A DNA stretch of 64,000 bases from positions 124,738 through 188,737 of the forward strand of contig NZ_JAMXKF010000013.1 of NCBI RefSeq assembly GCF_024220585.1, in the 5' to 3' direction. Shown piece by piece: positions 35,698 through 45,644 of this stretch. Each line of letters starts with the position of its first letter. Positions within the stretch are counted from its first letter, which is position 1. The DNA is from Dyadobacter diqingensis (GTDB lineage Bacteria > Bacteroidota > Bacteroidia > Cytophagales > Spirosomataceae). The translations under genes and the position numbers were made by a program. The notes beneath the pieces are model-generated. The model was not told where the DNA came from and searched no databases. It saw only the letters and a program-made list of their open reading frames with translations.

Positions 35698-38124
35698 TTA
35701 TTTTCTTATTAACCAGATTTCTGTAACCTGTGAACCTCTTTCACCCTCCCCGCAGGTCCAGATGAACGTAACTTTGCCGTCGGTGATGGCTGTTTTGGGT
35801 AAGTCAAATTCAAAAACCGGTGTTTCTCCCGTTTTGATAAAATCGTGAATAACCTGACCGTCGTCCGTTGTCATTTTCATGCGCGAACGAAACCTGCCGG
35901 TATAAGCAATGCGAATGCGGTAATCCGCTTTCGGGTCAAGCTCATCGTAATGGATTTTAAGCGGCTGGTCGTAGAGCGTTTTTGCCTGCTTCATCCACAC
36001 CCGCGGCGTCACCTGCCCTTTAAATCCCGTGGCCTGAATTTCGTCTACCCATTCTTCTCCCACCAAACCCACACCGAACCCGATTCTCGGAGATTGCAAA
36101 CTTCCCGGATCTTCTTCCCATGATAAGTTCTGTACAACCCGGTGCCAGCTTTCGGGATCGCCGAAATGATCATAAAAACCACCTGGTCCCGGATCAGTTC
36201 TATGGAGTATTTCCTGTATTTTTTTTAGTCGTCCTGGCTCATCGGCTATTTTTTCGGTCTCGCTAAGCTGATCCAAAAGCCAGGGAGAATCGTTCAGGGG
36301 CATGTTGATCAGGTCAATAAAATTACCCCTGCCCGACATAGCGCCATGTTTTTTAATGGTTAACTGGGCGCCGATACTTTTGAAAAGCGAATCGGCCAGG
36401 GCCTGGCACTTGGCCTGGTACTCGGGCAGAATCGGCTTTTTCCAGGCACTTTCCAAAATGGTTCTGGCTTCTTTTAGCGACTCCGTTGAACCCCCGGTTT
36501 TTGTATTTTGCAGTAACGCTTTCGCCTGCTGTTCAATACGGGTTTCATAAATCAATCGTTGCCGCGTGTACGCATCGAAATAGGCACGGATCAGTCCCAT
36601 CTGAAAACGGGCAGTTTGCTGGACTTTTAAAGGAGCCTGCCTTTCAATCTGTTGCCATTGTAATAAAGTCCTGTCAACGCTTTCATTGGTAAGCAGTTCA
36701 CCTTTCCAGTTATTTTCCAGTGCAAAAATTCCCTGCGTGAAAGTTTCTGTAAAATCCGGGCCGATAAACAAACGTGAATATTCACGGAGTGTTTCGATGA
36801 CGGGCCTTTCCGGATCCCAGTCCTGATCGCTCCAGACAAATTTATTGACATCGTCATTGGTGCCTTCGGAATAACTGATGCTGCCGACACCGTACTGATC
36901 AAACGCATTATGGATAGTCTTTTCGTCGTGCGGACGTGGATTTATACTTTCCCGTCCCGAAGTCATGGCATAGGCCAGGTCCCAATGCGGTACCGGGTAC
37001 TGTGAGCTGTAATTATGGGTGATGTCGGGATAATGTCGGATCGGAATGGATGGTTTTACTATTTCCCTGATTTTTTGTACCGGTAATTTTATCCAGGGTC
37101 CAAAAACTACACCACCAAACCAGGAGTATTCTTTATTGACATGGGCAAAGAATGCATCAAACCATTTTTGCGTAGGACGAAATACCTGCGGAGAAACCCA
37201 GATTTTAGCGGTCGGATGATATTTATGCAATAACACCGCTTCTTTTTCAAGCCATGCGAAGAGCACATCCGGTTCGAGATCACCCGGGTCGCCGGCAGGT
37301 ACAAATACGGCGTTCAGTTTTGGAAGGATCGAGAAAATCTCCTCTCTTTCTTTCAATTCCTTTTGAATCGAATCAGGGTGAGCGTAGTCTTTTCCCAGAT
37401 TCGGGTACCACATCGAAACATCAAGACCATATTCCTTACAGATCCGGGATTGTTCCACGATCATTTTGATAGCCGGTAGTTTCATATGCCGACTTGTGAA
37501 ATCGTCGTCCGTGCGGGGAGGCATGATTTCGATGCTGTTTGCTCCGAATATGGCGAGATCGCGGATATACTGATCAAACTGAGCCACGGAAAATGCATCG
37601 TAGGCATTTGTTTTGGGACGGTACCCCAACTGATGGCCACGAATGGGATAACGCGGGCTGGTTGACAGGGCAAGCTGGGCCGGGATTTGTACAGAACCGT
37701 CCCGCATTTCGGCGTTTCGTAAAAAACGGCCGACCCCATAAAGTATTCCACGTGCATCTTTTCCGACAATAACTACGGTTTTTTCAGAAGGCAATGTCAC
37801 AAGTTTGAACCCTTCATTTTTAATTTCGGGTAATGTGTGGATCGCTGTCTGGTATGCTACCGGCAGTTTCGTTACCTCATTTTCCAAAACGATCAGGATG
37901 GCTGGCTGCCCGGATTTTGGCAGTTTTTTTACTACCTGCCACCGTATTCCGCTACGTTTTTCTGTTTCATTTTGTAATACTTCGATGCTTCTTAGGAGTA
38001 TCTTCTGGTCAGAAATGGTTGTGACTACCTGTGCCTTCGATAGGTCCAGCGTTTGTGATTCGGCAGGCGGAGCACAAATGACCAGGGATATTAATAACAA
38101 CAGACTGTAAATGGATTTTGACAT
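35698..38124 (-). CDS. Putative secreted glycoside hydrolase, GH20/GH67-like N-terminus
   Basis: This 808-residue protein has a Sec signal (MSKSIYSLLLLISLVIC...AESQ). Residues about 40-150 resemble the alpha-beta domain that precedes catalytic barrels in GH20, GH67 and GH84 (VVIVGKDARGILYGVGRFLR). A TIM-barrel-like part follows, about 155-440 (RYPIRGHQLGYRPKTNAYDAF, ANSIEIMPPRTDDDF, VFVPAGDPGDLEPDVLF). The C-terminal 120 residues look like a carbohydrate-binding sheet domain. No family with a known activity is confidently assigned. It lies in the aldolase-DUF5009 gene run. Confidence 0.65.
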   Translation of the reverse strand: MSKSIYSLLLLISLVICAPPAESQTLDLSKAQVVTTISDQKILLRSIEVLQNETEKRSGIRWQVVKKLPKSGQPAILIVLENEVTKLPVAYQTAIHTLPEIKNEGFKLVTLPSEKTVVIVGKDARGILYGVGRFLRNAEMRDGSVQIPAQLALSTSPRYPIRGHQLGYRPKTNAYDAFSVAQFDQYIRDLAIFGANSIEIMPPRTDDDFTSRHMKLPAIKMIVEQSRICKEYGLDVSMWYPNLGKDYAHPDSIQKELKEREEIFSILPKLNAVFVPAGDPGDLEPDVLFAWLEKEAVLLHKYHPTAKIWVSPQVFRPTQKWFDAFFAHVNKEYSWFGGVVFGPWIKLPVQKIREIVKPSIPIRHYPDITHNYSSQYPVPHWDLAYAMTSGRESINPRPHDEKTIHNAFDQYGVGSISYSEGTNDDVNKFVWSDQDWDPERPVIETLREYSRLFIGPDFTETFTQGIFALENNWKGELLTNESVDRTLLQWQQIERQAPLKVQQTARFQMGLIRAYFDAYTRQRLIYETRIEQQAKALLQNTKTGGSTESLKEARTILESAWKKPILPEYQAKCQALADSLFKSIGAQLTIKKHGAMSGRGNFIDLINMPLNDSPWLLDQLSETEKIADEPGRLKKIQEILHRTDPGPGGFYDHFGDPESWHRVVQNLSWEEDPGSLQSPRIGFGVGLVGEEWVDEIQATGFKGQVTPRVWMKQAKTLYDQPLKIHYDELDPKADYRIRIAYTGRFRSRMKMTTDDGQVIHDFIKTGETPVFEFDLPKTAITDGKVTFIWTCGEGERGSQVTEIWLIRK

Positions 38125-38163
38125 AATTCGATGAATTGAGGGCTGGGGTGCCCTTTTGTTCGG

Positions 38164-39270
38164 TTAAAGTTTTATGAATATCTTTTTTCGGTAGAGAAAA
38201 AATGCCGGAATAAAATTGATTGAAACAAAGACCAGAGCATAGATGAGACTTGCCAGTTTGGAAGCAAAACCAACCGCAACGAGCAGATCAACGGCGTGAT
38301 GGTTCAGCGTTTTTTCTCCGAAAGGCAGCAGATAGAAAAAGAGCGCGAAAATATCTGCCAGCACATAAACCATAATCGCGTTGGCTCCGAAGATAATGCC
38401 CGGTTTTGTGCCGTTTTGATAACCTGAAATGTCAATGAGGAAATACAAGGCACCCAGCAACATCGCAGCAAAACCGGAGGTGACGAGTACAAAGGAACTT
38501 GTCCAGATGTTTTCATTGACCGGAAAGGTAAGCCCCCAGAAATAACCCGCCGTCGCGGTGAACAGCCCAATTGTCATCAGATAATTTGCCTTTTCGTTTG
38601 GTGTGAAATGGCTTAGTATCAGTCTGCCTGCAAGCATGCCGGTAATACCTGTGACGACAGACGGAAATGTACTTAAAATACCTTCCGGATCCCAGGTTCC
38701 CTGCCACATTTTTCCCGGTAAATACTGCTGGTCGACCCAGGCCGCGAGATTCAGACCGCGTTCCAAAACCACTTTTCCAACGCCCGGTGTCGGGATTAAA
38801 GTCATTGCCAGCCAGTAAATCACGAGTATTAAGATGCCGGTGAATGCCTGCTGTTTCCAGTTCGTATGAAGGAACAGAAGGGCACAGACAAGGAAAACAA
38901 TGGCGATCCGATGCAAAGTACCCGTCCAGCGCAGATTTCCGAGATCAAAATCAGGCAGCATATTCAGAAACATGCCCACGGCGAATATTTTCAGGGAGCG
39001 GGTGATGATTTTTTTGTGCAAATCATTTTTAGGTCCTCCTGTTTCCAGTTTTTTAGAAAAAGCAAAAACAGTAGAAACCCCCACAATAAACAGGAAAAAT
39101 GGCGCTACAAGGTCCGTAAAAGTGAGCCCGTTCCACTGTGAATGCCTTAACGTATTATAAACAAATTCTTCGTTTCCTGGAAAATTTACGACGATCATCA
39201 CAGCGATTGTAAAACCACGCATGGCGTCAAGCGAAATAAGACGAGGTGATTCTGCTGCGAGGTTTCCCAT
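38164..39270 (-). CDS. DUF5009/HGSNAT-like membrane acyltransferase
   Basis: This 368-residue polytopic membrane protein matches the heparan-alpha-glucosaminide N-acetyltransferase/NagX-like family (DUF5009). The N-terminal signature is SLDAMRGFTIAVMIVVNFPGN, then QWNGLTFTDLVAPFFLFIVGVS and WTGTLHRIAIVFLVCALLF. About ten transmembrane segments are visible. It probably moves acyl groups onto sugars at the membrane. It is divergent from the GH20 hexosaminidase gene, which fits an amino-sugar context. It could also be a glycan-processing partner of the 808-residue protein. Confidence 0.87.
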   Translation of the reverse strand: MGNLAAESPRLISLDAMRGFTIAVMIVVNFPGNEEFVYNTLRHSQWNGLTFTDLVAPFFLFIVGVSTVFAFSKKLETGGPKNDLHKKIITRSLKIFAVGMFLNMLPDFDLGNLRWTGTLHRIAIVFLVCALLFLHTNWKQQAFTGILILVIYWLAMTLIPTPGVGKVVLERGLNLAAWVDQQYLPGKMWQGTWDPEGILSTFPSVVTGITGMLAGRLILSHFTPNEKANYLMTIGLFTATAGYFWGLTFPVNENIWTSSFVLVTSGFAAMLLGALYFLIDISGYQNGTKPGIIFGANAIMVYVLADIFALFFYLLPFGEKTLNHHAVDLLVAVGFASKLASLIYALVFVSINFIPAFFLYRKKIFIKL

Positions 39271-39475
39271 GATACTTTCCGTTTAAGATTAGATACGCGG
39301 ATGGATGGGTTAAGGGCTACTGGGTATTTTAAATTATCATTTTTGTCAGAAGAAATTGTCCTGCCAAATTCATTCTGATTTAAAAGCTTTCGTTAAATGG
39401 TATGTTTTGATCATCTTGCAGTACTATCAATGCGATGATCAGGAGATTTAAAACTTTAAAAATTGACCAGTACCC

Positions 39476-42070
39476 ATGAGGAAATCTTATTTATTTTTTA
39501 TCATCTCGATGTTGTGGCTGGCTGGTTGCAGCCCGTCAGGTAAATTCTCCAAAGAAGAAGCACAAAAAATCGGTGTTTCCTGGAAGCTCATCACAAATTT
39601 CACCGAGGTGGATGGTACTTTCAAAGCCAAATTCACGCTTAAAAACGGCGGGGATATTGCGCTGAACGATAAGAACTGGACCTTGTTTTTCAGCATGATG
39701 CCGAGGCCGATCCAGGCTAATAAAACGCCGGAGCCGGCAACCGTTGAACATATCAATGGCGACTGGTATAAAATGATTCCCGGAAAAGATTTTAAACTGA
39801 ATCCGGGCGACTCCATAACGATTAACTACACGGGAACAGAAGGAATAATTAAAGAAACGGATGCACCGCTGGGGCTGTATTTTGTTTTTTACGATAACGA
39901 AGGCAAAGAAAAAGACATCGTGCAGGTAGCTGATTATACCATCGAACCCTTTACAACAAAAGAGCAGATTTTACGTGGTAAAAAAGACTTGGAGCCTATT
40001 CAGACTGCCGAGCTGCGGTATAACCAGAACCTGGCCATGACAACGCTGGGTGTGGAGCAGCTTCAGAAAATCATTCCGGCTCCCGTGAAAATAACCAATA
40101 GTGCCGGGACTTTTACCCTAAATAATGAAACGGCTATTTATTACGAGGCTGGGCTGGAGGGTGAAGCCAACTATTTGAGTGAGAAACTTAAAACGGTTAC
40201 AGATAAAAATTACCAGCCTAAAAGCGGTTTGCCTACGACACCGGTAACGAACGGAATTATACTAAAATCCGGAACGGTGCAGGCAAATAATGTATCCCGC
40301 GAGGCGTACAATCTGGTTATCAACGGCAGTGGCGTCACCATTACGGGAACGGACGCATCGGGTGTTTTCTACGGTGTTCAGAGTTTGCTTGCGCTGGTTC
40401 CGCTTGAAGCCTATCAGAAACCCTCTGCTGCTATTGCTCTTGGTTTTACGAAAATTGAAGATGCGCCGAGATTTTACTTCCGTGGGCTGCACCTGGATGT
40501 AAGCCGGAATTTCCAGACCAAAGAGTCGGTAAAACGTATCCTGGATTTGCTGGCTACGTATAAAATTAACCACCTGCTTTTTTACACCACGGAGGATGAA
40601 GGCTGGCGTGTGGAAATTGACGGTCTGCCGGAATTGACCAAGGTTGGAGCGCAACGTCAGCATACTACCGGGATGAATACATCTGTATTACACCCATCTT
40701 ATGGCTCAGGTCCGGTTGCCGGAGAAGAGGGTAAATATGGCAGCGGATATTACACCAAGGCTGATTTTGTAGAGATTTTAAAATACGCCAAAGAACGGCA
40801 TATCAATGTAATACCTGAGCTGAATTTCCCGGGGCACGCACGTGCAGCGATCAAGTCGATGGAGGCGCGTTATGAGCGTTTGATGAAAGAGGGGAAAGAA
40901 AAAGAAGCCAATGAATACCGTCTGATCGATCCGGATGACAAGTCCGTGTACATTTCTGCGCAGGGTTATAAGGATAATGTCGTGAGTGTAGCACGAGAAT
41001 CGACCTACCATTTCTTTGAAAAAGTGGTGGATGAAATGGCCAAAATGTACAAAGAAGCCGGCCTTACAATGGACACGTTCCACACTGGCGGTGATGAAGT
41101 GGCGGAAGGTGTCTGGGAGAAATCTCCGATGGCTGCCAAGCTGATCAAAGAAAACCCGGAAATTAAAAGTCCAAGAAATTTACAGGCCTACTTTTTCAGA
41201 AAGCTGGTTCCAAGGCTGGAAAAACGCAATCTGAAAATCCATGGATGGGAAGAAGTGGCGCTCACTAAAACACCGGAAGGAAAGTATTTATCGAATCCTG
41301 AATTTATCGGAAAACAGGTGGTGCCTTATATCTGGAACAATGTATTTGATGTGGATTTGGGCAACAGACTGGCGAATGCCGGATATCAGGTTATTCTCTG
41401 CAACGTTACCAATTTCTATTTTGATATGTCCTACAACAACGACCCGAAAGAGCCGGGATTGTACTGGGGAGGGTTTGTCAATACATGGGATAACTGGGCG
41501 TTTGCACCTTTTGATATGTTTAAAACGACCTATACTACGGCTATGGGCAAACCGATGGCGGAGGAATTTGTAGGGAAGGAAAAACTGAAACCCGAAGCCA
41601 GAAAGAACATTCTCGGGCTGGAAGCAGAGCTTTGGAGTGAAACGATCAAGGGAAGAGATATGATGGAATATTCAATTCTGCCGAAATTATTCGGGTTTTC
41701 CGAAAGTGCCTGGTCGGCGCAGCGAAGCTGGGAGCTGATAGAGGATAAAACGGCAAGAGACAAATCCATTGCAACTGGCTGGAATATCTTCGCCAACTCG
41801 ATCGCGCAAAAAGAGATTCCGAGACTGCGTTATCTGAATGGAGGTTATAACTACCGCTTGCCGCTGCCGGGAGCTATAATCGAAAATGGAATGCTGAAAG
41901 CAAATGTCGATTTGCCAGGCCTTGCCATCCGGTATACAACGGACGGTTCCGAACCTACGGCGCAGTCTGCGATATACAGCGCGCCGGTGAAAGTTTCGGG
42001 AACGGTTAAACTGAAAAGTTTTGATAAAGCCGGTAAGTCTAGCCGGACCAGTATTGTTTCGTCTAAATAG
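39476..42070 (+). CDS. GH20 beta-N-acetylhexosaminidase lipoprotein
   Basis: This 864-residue protein has a lipoprotein signal (AGCSP near residue 18), an N-terminal chitobiase carbohydrate-binding-like domain (about 30-160), a GH20b domain (about 185-325) and the GH20 barrel (from PRFYFRGLHLDVSRNF near 335). The catalytic pair is D540-E541 in HTGGDEVAEG. A C-terminal chitobiase Ig-like domain follows (IRYTTDGSEPTAQSAIY). It removes terminal GlcNAc or GalNAc from chitooligosaccharides and glycans. It leads the ROK-transporter-regulator gene set downstream. Confidence 0.95.
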   Translation: MRKSYLFFIISMLWLAGCSPSGKFSKEEAQKIGVSWKLITNFTEVDGTFKAKFTLKNGGDIALNDKNWTLFFSMMPRPIQANKTPEPATVEHINGDWYKMIPGKDFKLNPGDSITINYTGTEGIIKETDAPLGLYFVFYDNEGKEKDIVQVADYTIEPFTTKEQILRGKKDLEPIQTAELRYNQNLAMTTLGVEQLQKIIPAPVKITNSAGTFTLNNETAIYYEAGLEGEANYLSEKLKTVTDKNYQPKSGLPTTPVTNGIILKSGTVQANNVSREAYNLVINGSGVTITGTDASGVFYGVQSLLALVPLEAYQKPSAAIALGFTKIEDAPRFYFRGLHLDVSRNFQTKESVKRILDLLATYKINHLLFYTTEDEGWRVEIDGLPELTKVGAQRQHTTGMNTSVLHPSYGSGPVAGEEGKYGSGYYTKADFVEILKYAKERHINVIPELNFPGHARAAIKSMEARYERLMKEGKEKEANEYRLIDPDDKSVYISAQGYKDNVVSVARESTYHFFEKVVDEMAKMYKEAGLTMDTFHTGGDEVAEGVWEKSPMAAKLIKENPEIKSPRNLQAYFFRKLVPRLEKRNLKIHGWEEVALTKTPEGKYLSNPEFIGKQVVPYIWNNVFDVDLGNRLANAGYQVILCNVTNFYFDMSYNNDPKEPGLYWGGFVNTWDNWAFAPFDMFKTTYTTAMGKPMAEEFVGKEKLKPEARKNILGLEAELWSETIKGRDMMEYSILPKLFGFSESAWSAQRSWELIEDKTARDKSIATGWNIFANSIAQKEIPRLRYLNGGYNYRLPLPGAIIENGMLKANVDLPGLAIRYTTDGSEPTAQSAIYSAPVKVSGTVKLKSFDKAGKSSRTSIVSSK

Positions 42071-42128
42071 CATGAAACCCGCATAAGCAATTATTCAAAT
42101 TACATAATAATCAATTTCTTAACTTTTA

Positions 42129-42959
42129 ATGAACATAGGCGTAGATATCGGAGGGACCAACATGCGGGCCGGGATAGAGTTGGGCGGATCCATTACGCGG
42201 CAAAGTAATGTTTTGCTGGAAAACAAGGAATCGCTTTCTTCTACATTGACACAACTCATGGATCTGATCCGCCCTTTCACCCAGTATCCGGTTAAGGGAA
42301 TAGGGATTGGCGTGCCCTCGGTGGTAAATGTCGACAAGGGGATTGTTTATAATGTGATGAATATTCCTTCCTGGGAGGAGGTTGCTTTGCGGGACATCGT
42401 TGAAAAGGAATTCAATCTGCCTGTTTCGATCAATAATGATGTGAATTGTTTTACGCTGGGCGAGCATCGTTTTGGTCTGGCGAAAAAGTATAAGTCGGTG
42501 GTTGGGATGGCCATCGGGACAGGAATTGGTTCCGGGATTATTATCAACAATGAACTATATCCCGGCAACAACTGCGGGGCCGGTGAAATCGGGATGCTGC
42601 CTTATAAAGATTCGATCCTGGAAAATTATGTATGCAACCGTTTCTTTGAAGATAATCTGGGCTGTGACGCCTACGAAGCTCACGAAGCCGCGATAAAGGG
42701 AGATGCCAAAGTCATCAGGATTTGGGAAGAGTTTGGTGTTCATCTGGGTGTTGTTGTCAAAACCGTGTTATATACTTATGACCCCGAGGCCATCATTTTG
42801 GGCGGCTCGCTTGCCAAGGCACATCAGTTTTTCAGAGCCAGCATGCTCGACAGCCTGAAAGATTTTGCCTATCCCGAATCCGTCAAACGATTGACGCTGT
42901 TACTTTCCGAAAATGAAAATATCGCCCTTCTGGGTGCCGCTGCGTTAATGGATAGATAA
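42129..42959 (+). CDS. ROK family sugar kinase without the zinc motif
   Basis: This 276-residue protein has the ROK ATP-binding start (IGVDIGGTNMRAGIE), the catalytic Asp region (SINNDVNCFTLGE), the AIGTGIGSGIIIN loop and GAGEIGM. The usual CxCGxxGCxE zinc-binding motif that follows GAGEIGH is missing; here NYVCNRFFEDNLGC takes its place and His is Met. Members without that site are known, so it is probably a functional kinase for GlcNAc, ManNAc or glucose. It follows the GH20 gene by 58 bases. Confidence 0.87.
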   Translation: MNIGVDIGGTNMRAGIELGGSITRQSNVLLENKESLSSTLTQLMDLIRPFTQYPVKGIGIGVPSVVNVDKGIVYNVMNIPSWEEVALRDIVEKEFNLPVSINNDVNCFTLGEHRFGLAKKYKSVVGMAIGTGIGSGIIINNELYPGNNCGAGEIGMLPYKDSILENYVCNRFFEDNLGCDAYEAHEAAIKGDAKVIRIWEEFGVHLGVVVKTVLYTYDPEAIILGGSLAKAHQFFRASMLDSLKDFAYPESVKRLTLLLSENENIALLGAAALMDR

Positions 42960-42965
42960 TCCTGT

Positions 42966-43016
42966 GAGCTTTTCATACAGTAGAATTGGCGTTTTACTGT
43001 ATGAAAGCTCTTTTTT
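42966..43016 (+). terminator. Intrinsic terminator after the ROK gene
   Basis: A 16-base stem (GAGCTTTCATACAGTA type, 42966-42982 with one bulged T and 42995-43010) is followed by six T. It would separate the GH20-ROK transcript from the transporter gene, which then needs its own promoter. Confidence 0.88.
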
Positions 43017-43075
43017 ATAATTCTCCGTTTAGCGTATCTTGTAATTCTGAAACCCACCGATCTGAACTCTGCTCC

Positions 43076-44326
43076 ATGAAACGAAATGCATTTATCGTTA
43101 TCCTGATATTATTGATCTTCTTCGTGATATCGTTCCTCACCAACATTCTTGGTCCGATTATCCCCGATATTGTTGAAAGTTTCGATCTGAGCATAGGGCT
43201 GGCCGGTTTTCTTCCTTTTGCATTTTTTGTGGCCTACGGGGTTATGTCCATTCCGGCAGGTTTGATGGTTGAGAAATATGGTGAGAAAACAGTTTTACTC
43301 ATCGCTTTTATGCTAGCCTTTGCGGGGGCTTTGCTTTTTGCCGTCAACCCCGGATTTTCCATCGCTTTGTTATCCCTGTTCTTAATCGGTGTCGGTATGG
43401 CGATGCTTCAGGTTGTGATCAATCCGCTGCTGCGGGTAGCTGGGGGAGAAGAGAAATTTGCATTTAACTCAGTTCTGGCGCAGTTGTTTTTTGGTGCAGC
43501 CTCGTTTTTAAGTCCGTTGCTGTATAGTTATCTGGTATTAAATGTACACTCGCAACAGTCAGGGTTTTTGATTGATACTTTAAATCAGCTGGTTCCTGCA
43601 AACCTGAAATGGGTTTCCCTGTACTGGGTTTTTGCCGTGATCTCGCTGCTGATGGTTGTCATTATCGCTGTCATTAAGTTTCCAAAAGTAGAACTTAAAG
43701 AAGATGAAAGAATAGATGTTGGCAGTGCTTTTAAAGAGTTGCTGGCCAATAAATCCGTGTTGCTGTTTTTCCTTGGCATATTTGCTTACGTTGGCACGGA
43801 GCAGGGGATTGCCAACTGGATTTCCAAATTTTTGCAAACCTACCATAACGTCGATCCTGCCACCACGGGTGCTTCGGTGATCTCTTACTTTTGGGGACTG
43901 CTTACCGTCGGTTGCTTTCTTGGTCTTATACTTTTAAAGCTGATGGACAGCCGGAAAGTTCTGATCGTTTTTACGGTCGGAGCGATTTTGGCATTGTTCG
44001 TGGCGTTGTTTGGGACAAAGGAGATGAGTCTTTACGCATTTCCGCTGACTGGTTTTTTTGCCTCGGTCATGTATTCCGTTATTTTCTCGCTTGCGCTTAA
44101 TTCTGTACCGCATCATCATGGCACGTTTTCGGGGATTTTGTGTGCCGGTATTGCCGGGGGAGCGGTTGTGCCGTTAATTATCGGCGGGCTGGGCGAGTTG
44201 GTAGGGTTGAAACTGGCTATGCTTTTTTTACTCGTTACCCTGGGTTATATTCTTAGCATCGGCGTCTGGGCAAAACCTTTGGTCAATAACGATACGGTAA
44301 AAAACCTGAAAGAATTATTTGCATAA
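43076..44326 (+). CDS. MFS sugar transporter (FucP/NagP-like)
   Basis: Started at the ATG at 43076 (MKRNAFIVILILLIFF), this 416-residue protein has about twelve hydrophobic segments and belongs to the sugar:proton MFS symporter group of FucP/GluP/NagP type (VMSIPAGLMVEKYGEK, INPLLRVAGG). The longer open frame is not supported. It lies between a GH20-ROK gene pair and a sugar regulator, so amino-sugar uptake is likely. Substrate is inferred. Confidence 0.9.
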   Translation: MKRNAFIVILILLIFFVISFLTNILGPIIPDIVESFDLSIGLAGFLPFAFFVAYGVMSIPAGLMVEKYGEKTVLLIAFMLAFAGALLFAVNPGFSIALLSLFLIGVGMAMLQVVINPLLRVAGGEEKFAFNSVLAQLFFGAASFLSPLLYSYLVLNVHSQQSGFLIDTLNQLVPANLKWVSLYWVFAVISLLMVVIIAVIKFPKVELKEDERIDVGSAFKELLANKSVLLFFLGIFAYVGTEQGIANWISKFLQTYHNVDPATTGASVISYFWGLLTVGCFLGLILLKLMDSRKVLIVFTVGAILALFVALFGTKEMSLYAFPLTGFFASVMYSVIFSLALNSVPHHHGTFSGILCAGIAGGAVVPLIIGGLGELVGLKLAMLFLLVTLGYILSIGVWAKPLVNNDTVKNLKELFA

Positions 44327-44382
44327 GATTAGGGCTTTGACAGACTTGCGTATTTCTAAAATTTATTATCGGGCAGTCAGTT

Positions 44383-45546
44383 ATGTATAAAATTATTTTG
44401 CTGATCGATTTTGCTGAGGAATACAGCAAGGCCCTTTTAAAGGGTATTGCCAAGTACTCCAGAGAACACGGACCCTGGATTTTTTGCCGGATGCCGCTGT
44501 TTCACCGCGAGACGGTAGGTATTGAAGGTATTTTGAAATGGGCACTGGAATGGGGCGCGGACGGTATTATCGGACAGTTTTACAATGATCCGAATATTGG
44601 CAAAATAATCGATGCCGGTATACCGGTTATTGCTCAGGATTTTAAAAAACGTTTTGACGAGATTCCCAACATAACCGGTGCCCATCATGAGGCGGGAGAA
44701 ATGGGGGCCGATTATTTTCTGAAAAAGGGATTTAAAAATTTCGCCTTTTATGGTTTTAAGGATATTGTCTGGTCACAGGAAAGAGCAGAGGGATTTGAGG
44801 AACGGGTGACACGGGCAGGGTATAAGGTTCACTACTTTGAACATAAAATGGCTCGTCCGTCCGAGCTATGGTATTACAAACCGAGTTCCCTTGGGAAATG
44901 GCTCAAATCACTTCCAAAGCCTATCGCATTGATGGCCTGTGATGACAATCAGGGCCAGCATATAACGGAGGCGTGCCGTCTCTATGGAATCCGTATCCCC
45001 GAAGACATGGCGGTGCTGGGTGTCGATAATGACGAGATGATCTGTGATTTTTCGGATCCGCCGCTTTCCAGTGTAGGACAGGATGCAGAAAAAGGAGGGT
45101 ATGATGCGGCAAAATTGCTGGATCATCTGATAAAACATGGCATGCGGGATTTTTATGATATCGTCGTAAAACCCACGCAGGTGATCACCCGGCATTCCAC
45201 GGATATTTATGCAACGAATGACGATCATATTGCTTCGTCCTTAAAATACATTCACCAGAATATTGATAAAAATCTTCATGTGGATGAAGTGGTAAAACAG
45301 GTGCCGTTGTCACGCAGGGCACTGGAAAAACGCTTTATCGAAGTGATGGGTTATCCGATCTATAAATACATTTACAACCTTCGGATAGAAAAATTTACGC
45401 AGAAACTGCTCGATACCGATATGTCGGTTTTTGAAATTGCGCTGGATATGGGGTTGTCTGATAGCAAAAATATTGCACGGCAATTCCGGCAGGTGAAGGG
45501 GTGTAATCCCAGTGAATACCGGAATAAACATTTGGCGGGGAAGTGA
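44383..45546 (+). CDS. XylR-type regulator (sugar sensor plus AraC domain)
   Basis: This 387-residue regulator joins a LacI/PBP1-like effector domain (residues about 1-275; IILLIDFAEEYSKALLKGIAKY, MACDDNQGQHITEACRLYG, VLGVDNDEMICDFSDPPLSSV) to a C-terminal AraC helix-turn-helix pair (about 285-380; VPLSRRALEKRFIEVMG, IALDMGLSDSKNIARQFRQVKG). This is the layout of XylR-family activators. It follows the transporter by 56 bases, so it probably controls the amino-sugar genes upstream. Confidence 0.92.
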   Translation: MYKIILLIDFAEEYSKALLKGIAKYSREHGPWIFCRMPLFHRETVGIEGILKWALEWGADGIIGQFYNDPNIGKIIDAGIPVIAQDFKKRFDEIPNITGAHHEAGEMGADYFLKKGFKNFAFYGFKDIVWSQERAEGFEERVTRAGYKVHYFEHKMARPSELWYYKPSSLGKWLKSLPKPIALMACDDNQGQHITEACRLYGIRIPEDMAVLGVDNDEMICDFSDPPLSSVGQDAEKGGYDAAKLLDHLIKHGMRDFYDIVVKPTQVITRHSTDIYATNDDHIASSLKYIHQNIDKNLHVDEVVKQVPLSRRALEKRFIEVMGYPIYKYIYNLRIEKFTQKLLDTDMSVFEIALDMGLSDSKNIARQFRQVKGCNPSEYRNKHLAGK

Positions 45547-45586
45547 GTTTAGGGGAGGTTGTCAGGAGAAAGGAGAGAATGAGAAG

Positions 45587-45639
45587 AGAGGGGATTATAG
45601 AAGTCAAGTTTTCAAAACTTGACTTCTATAATCCCCTCT
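45587..45639. repeat. 53-base perfect palindrome, AAGTCAAGTTTT family
   Basis: Twenty-six-base arms (45587-45612 and 45614-45639) are exact inverted copies around a single C. The core AAGTCAAGTTTT/AAAACTTGACTT recurs at 49521. It lies between the XylR-type gene and the converging M13 gene, where it may act as a bidirectional terminator. Confidence 0.9.
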
Positions 45640-45644
45640 AAAAA

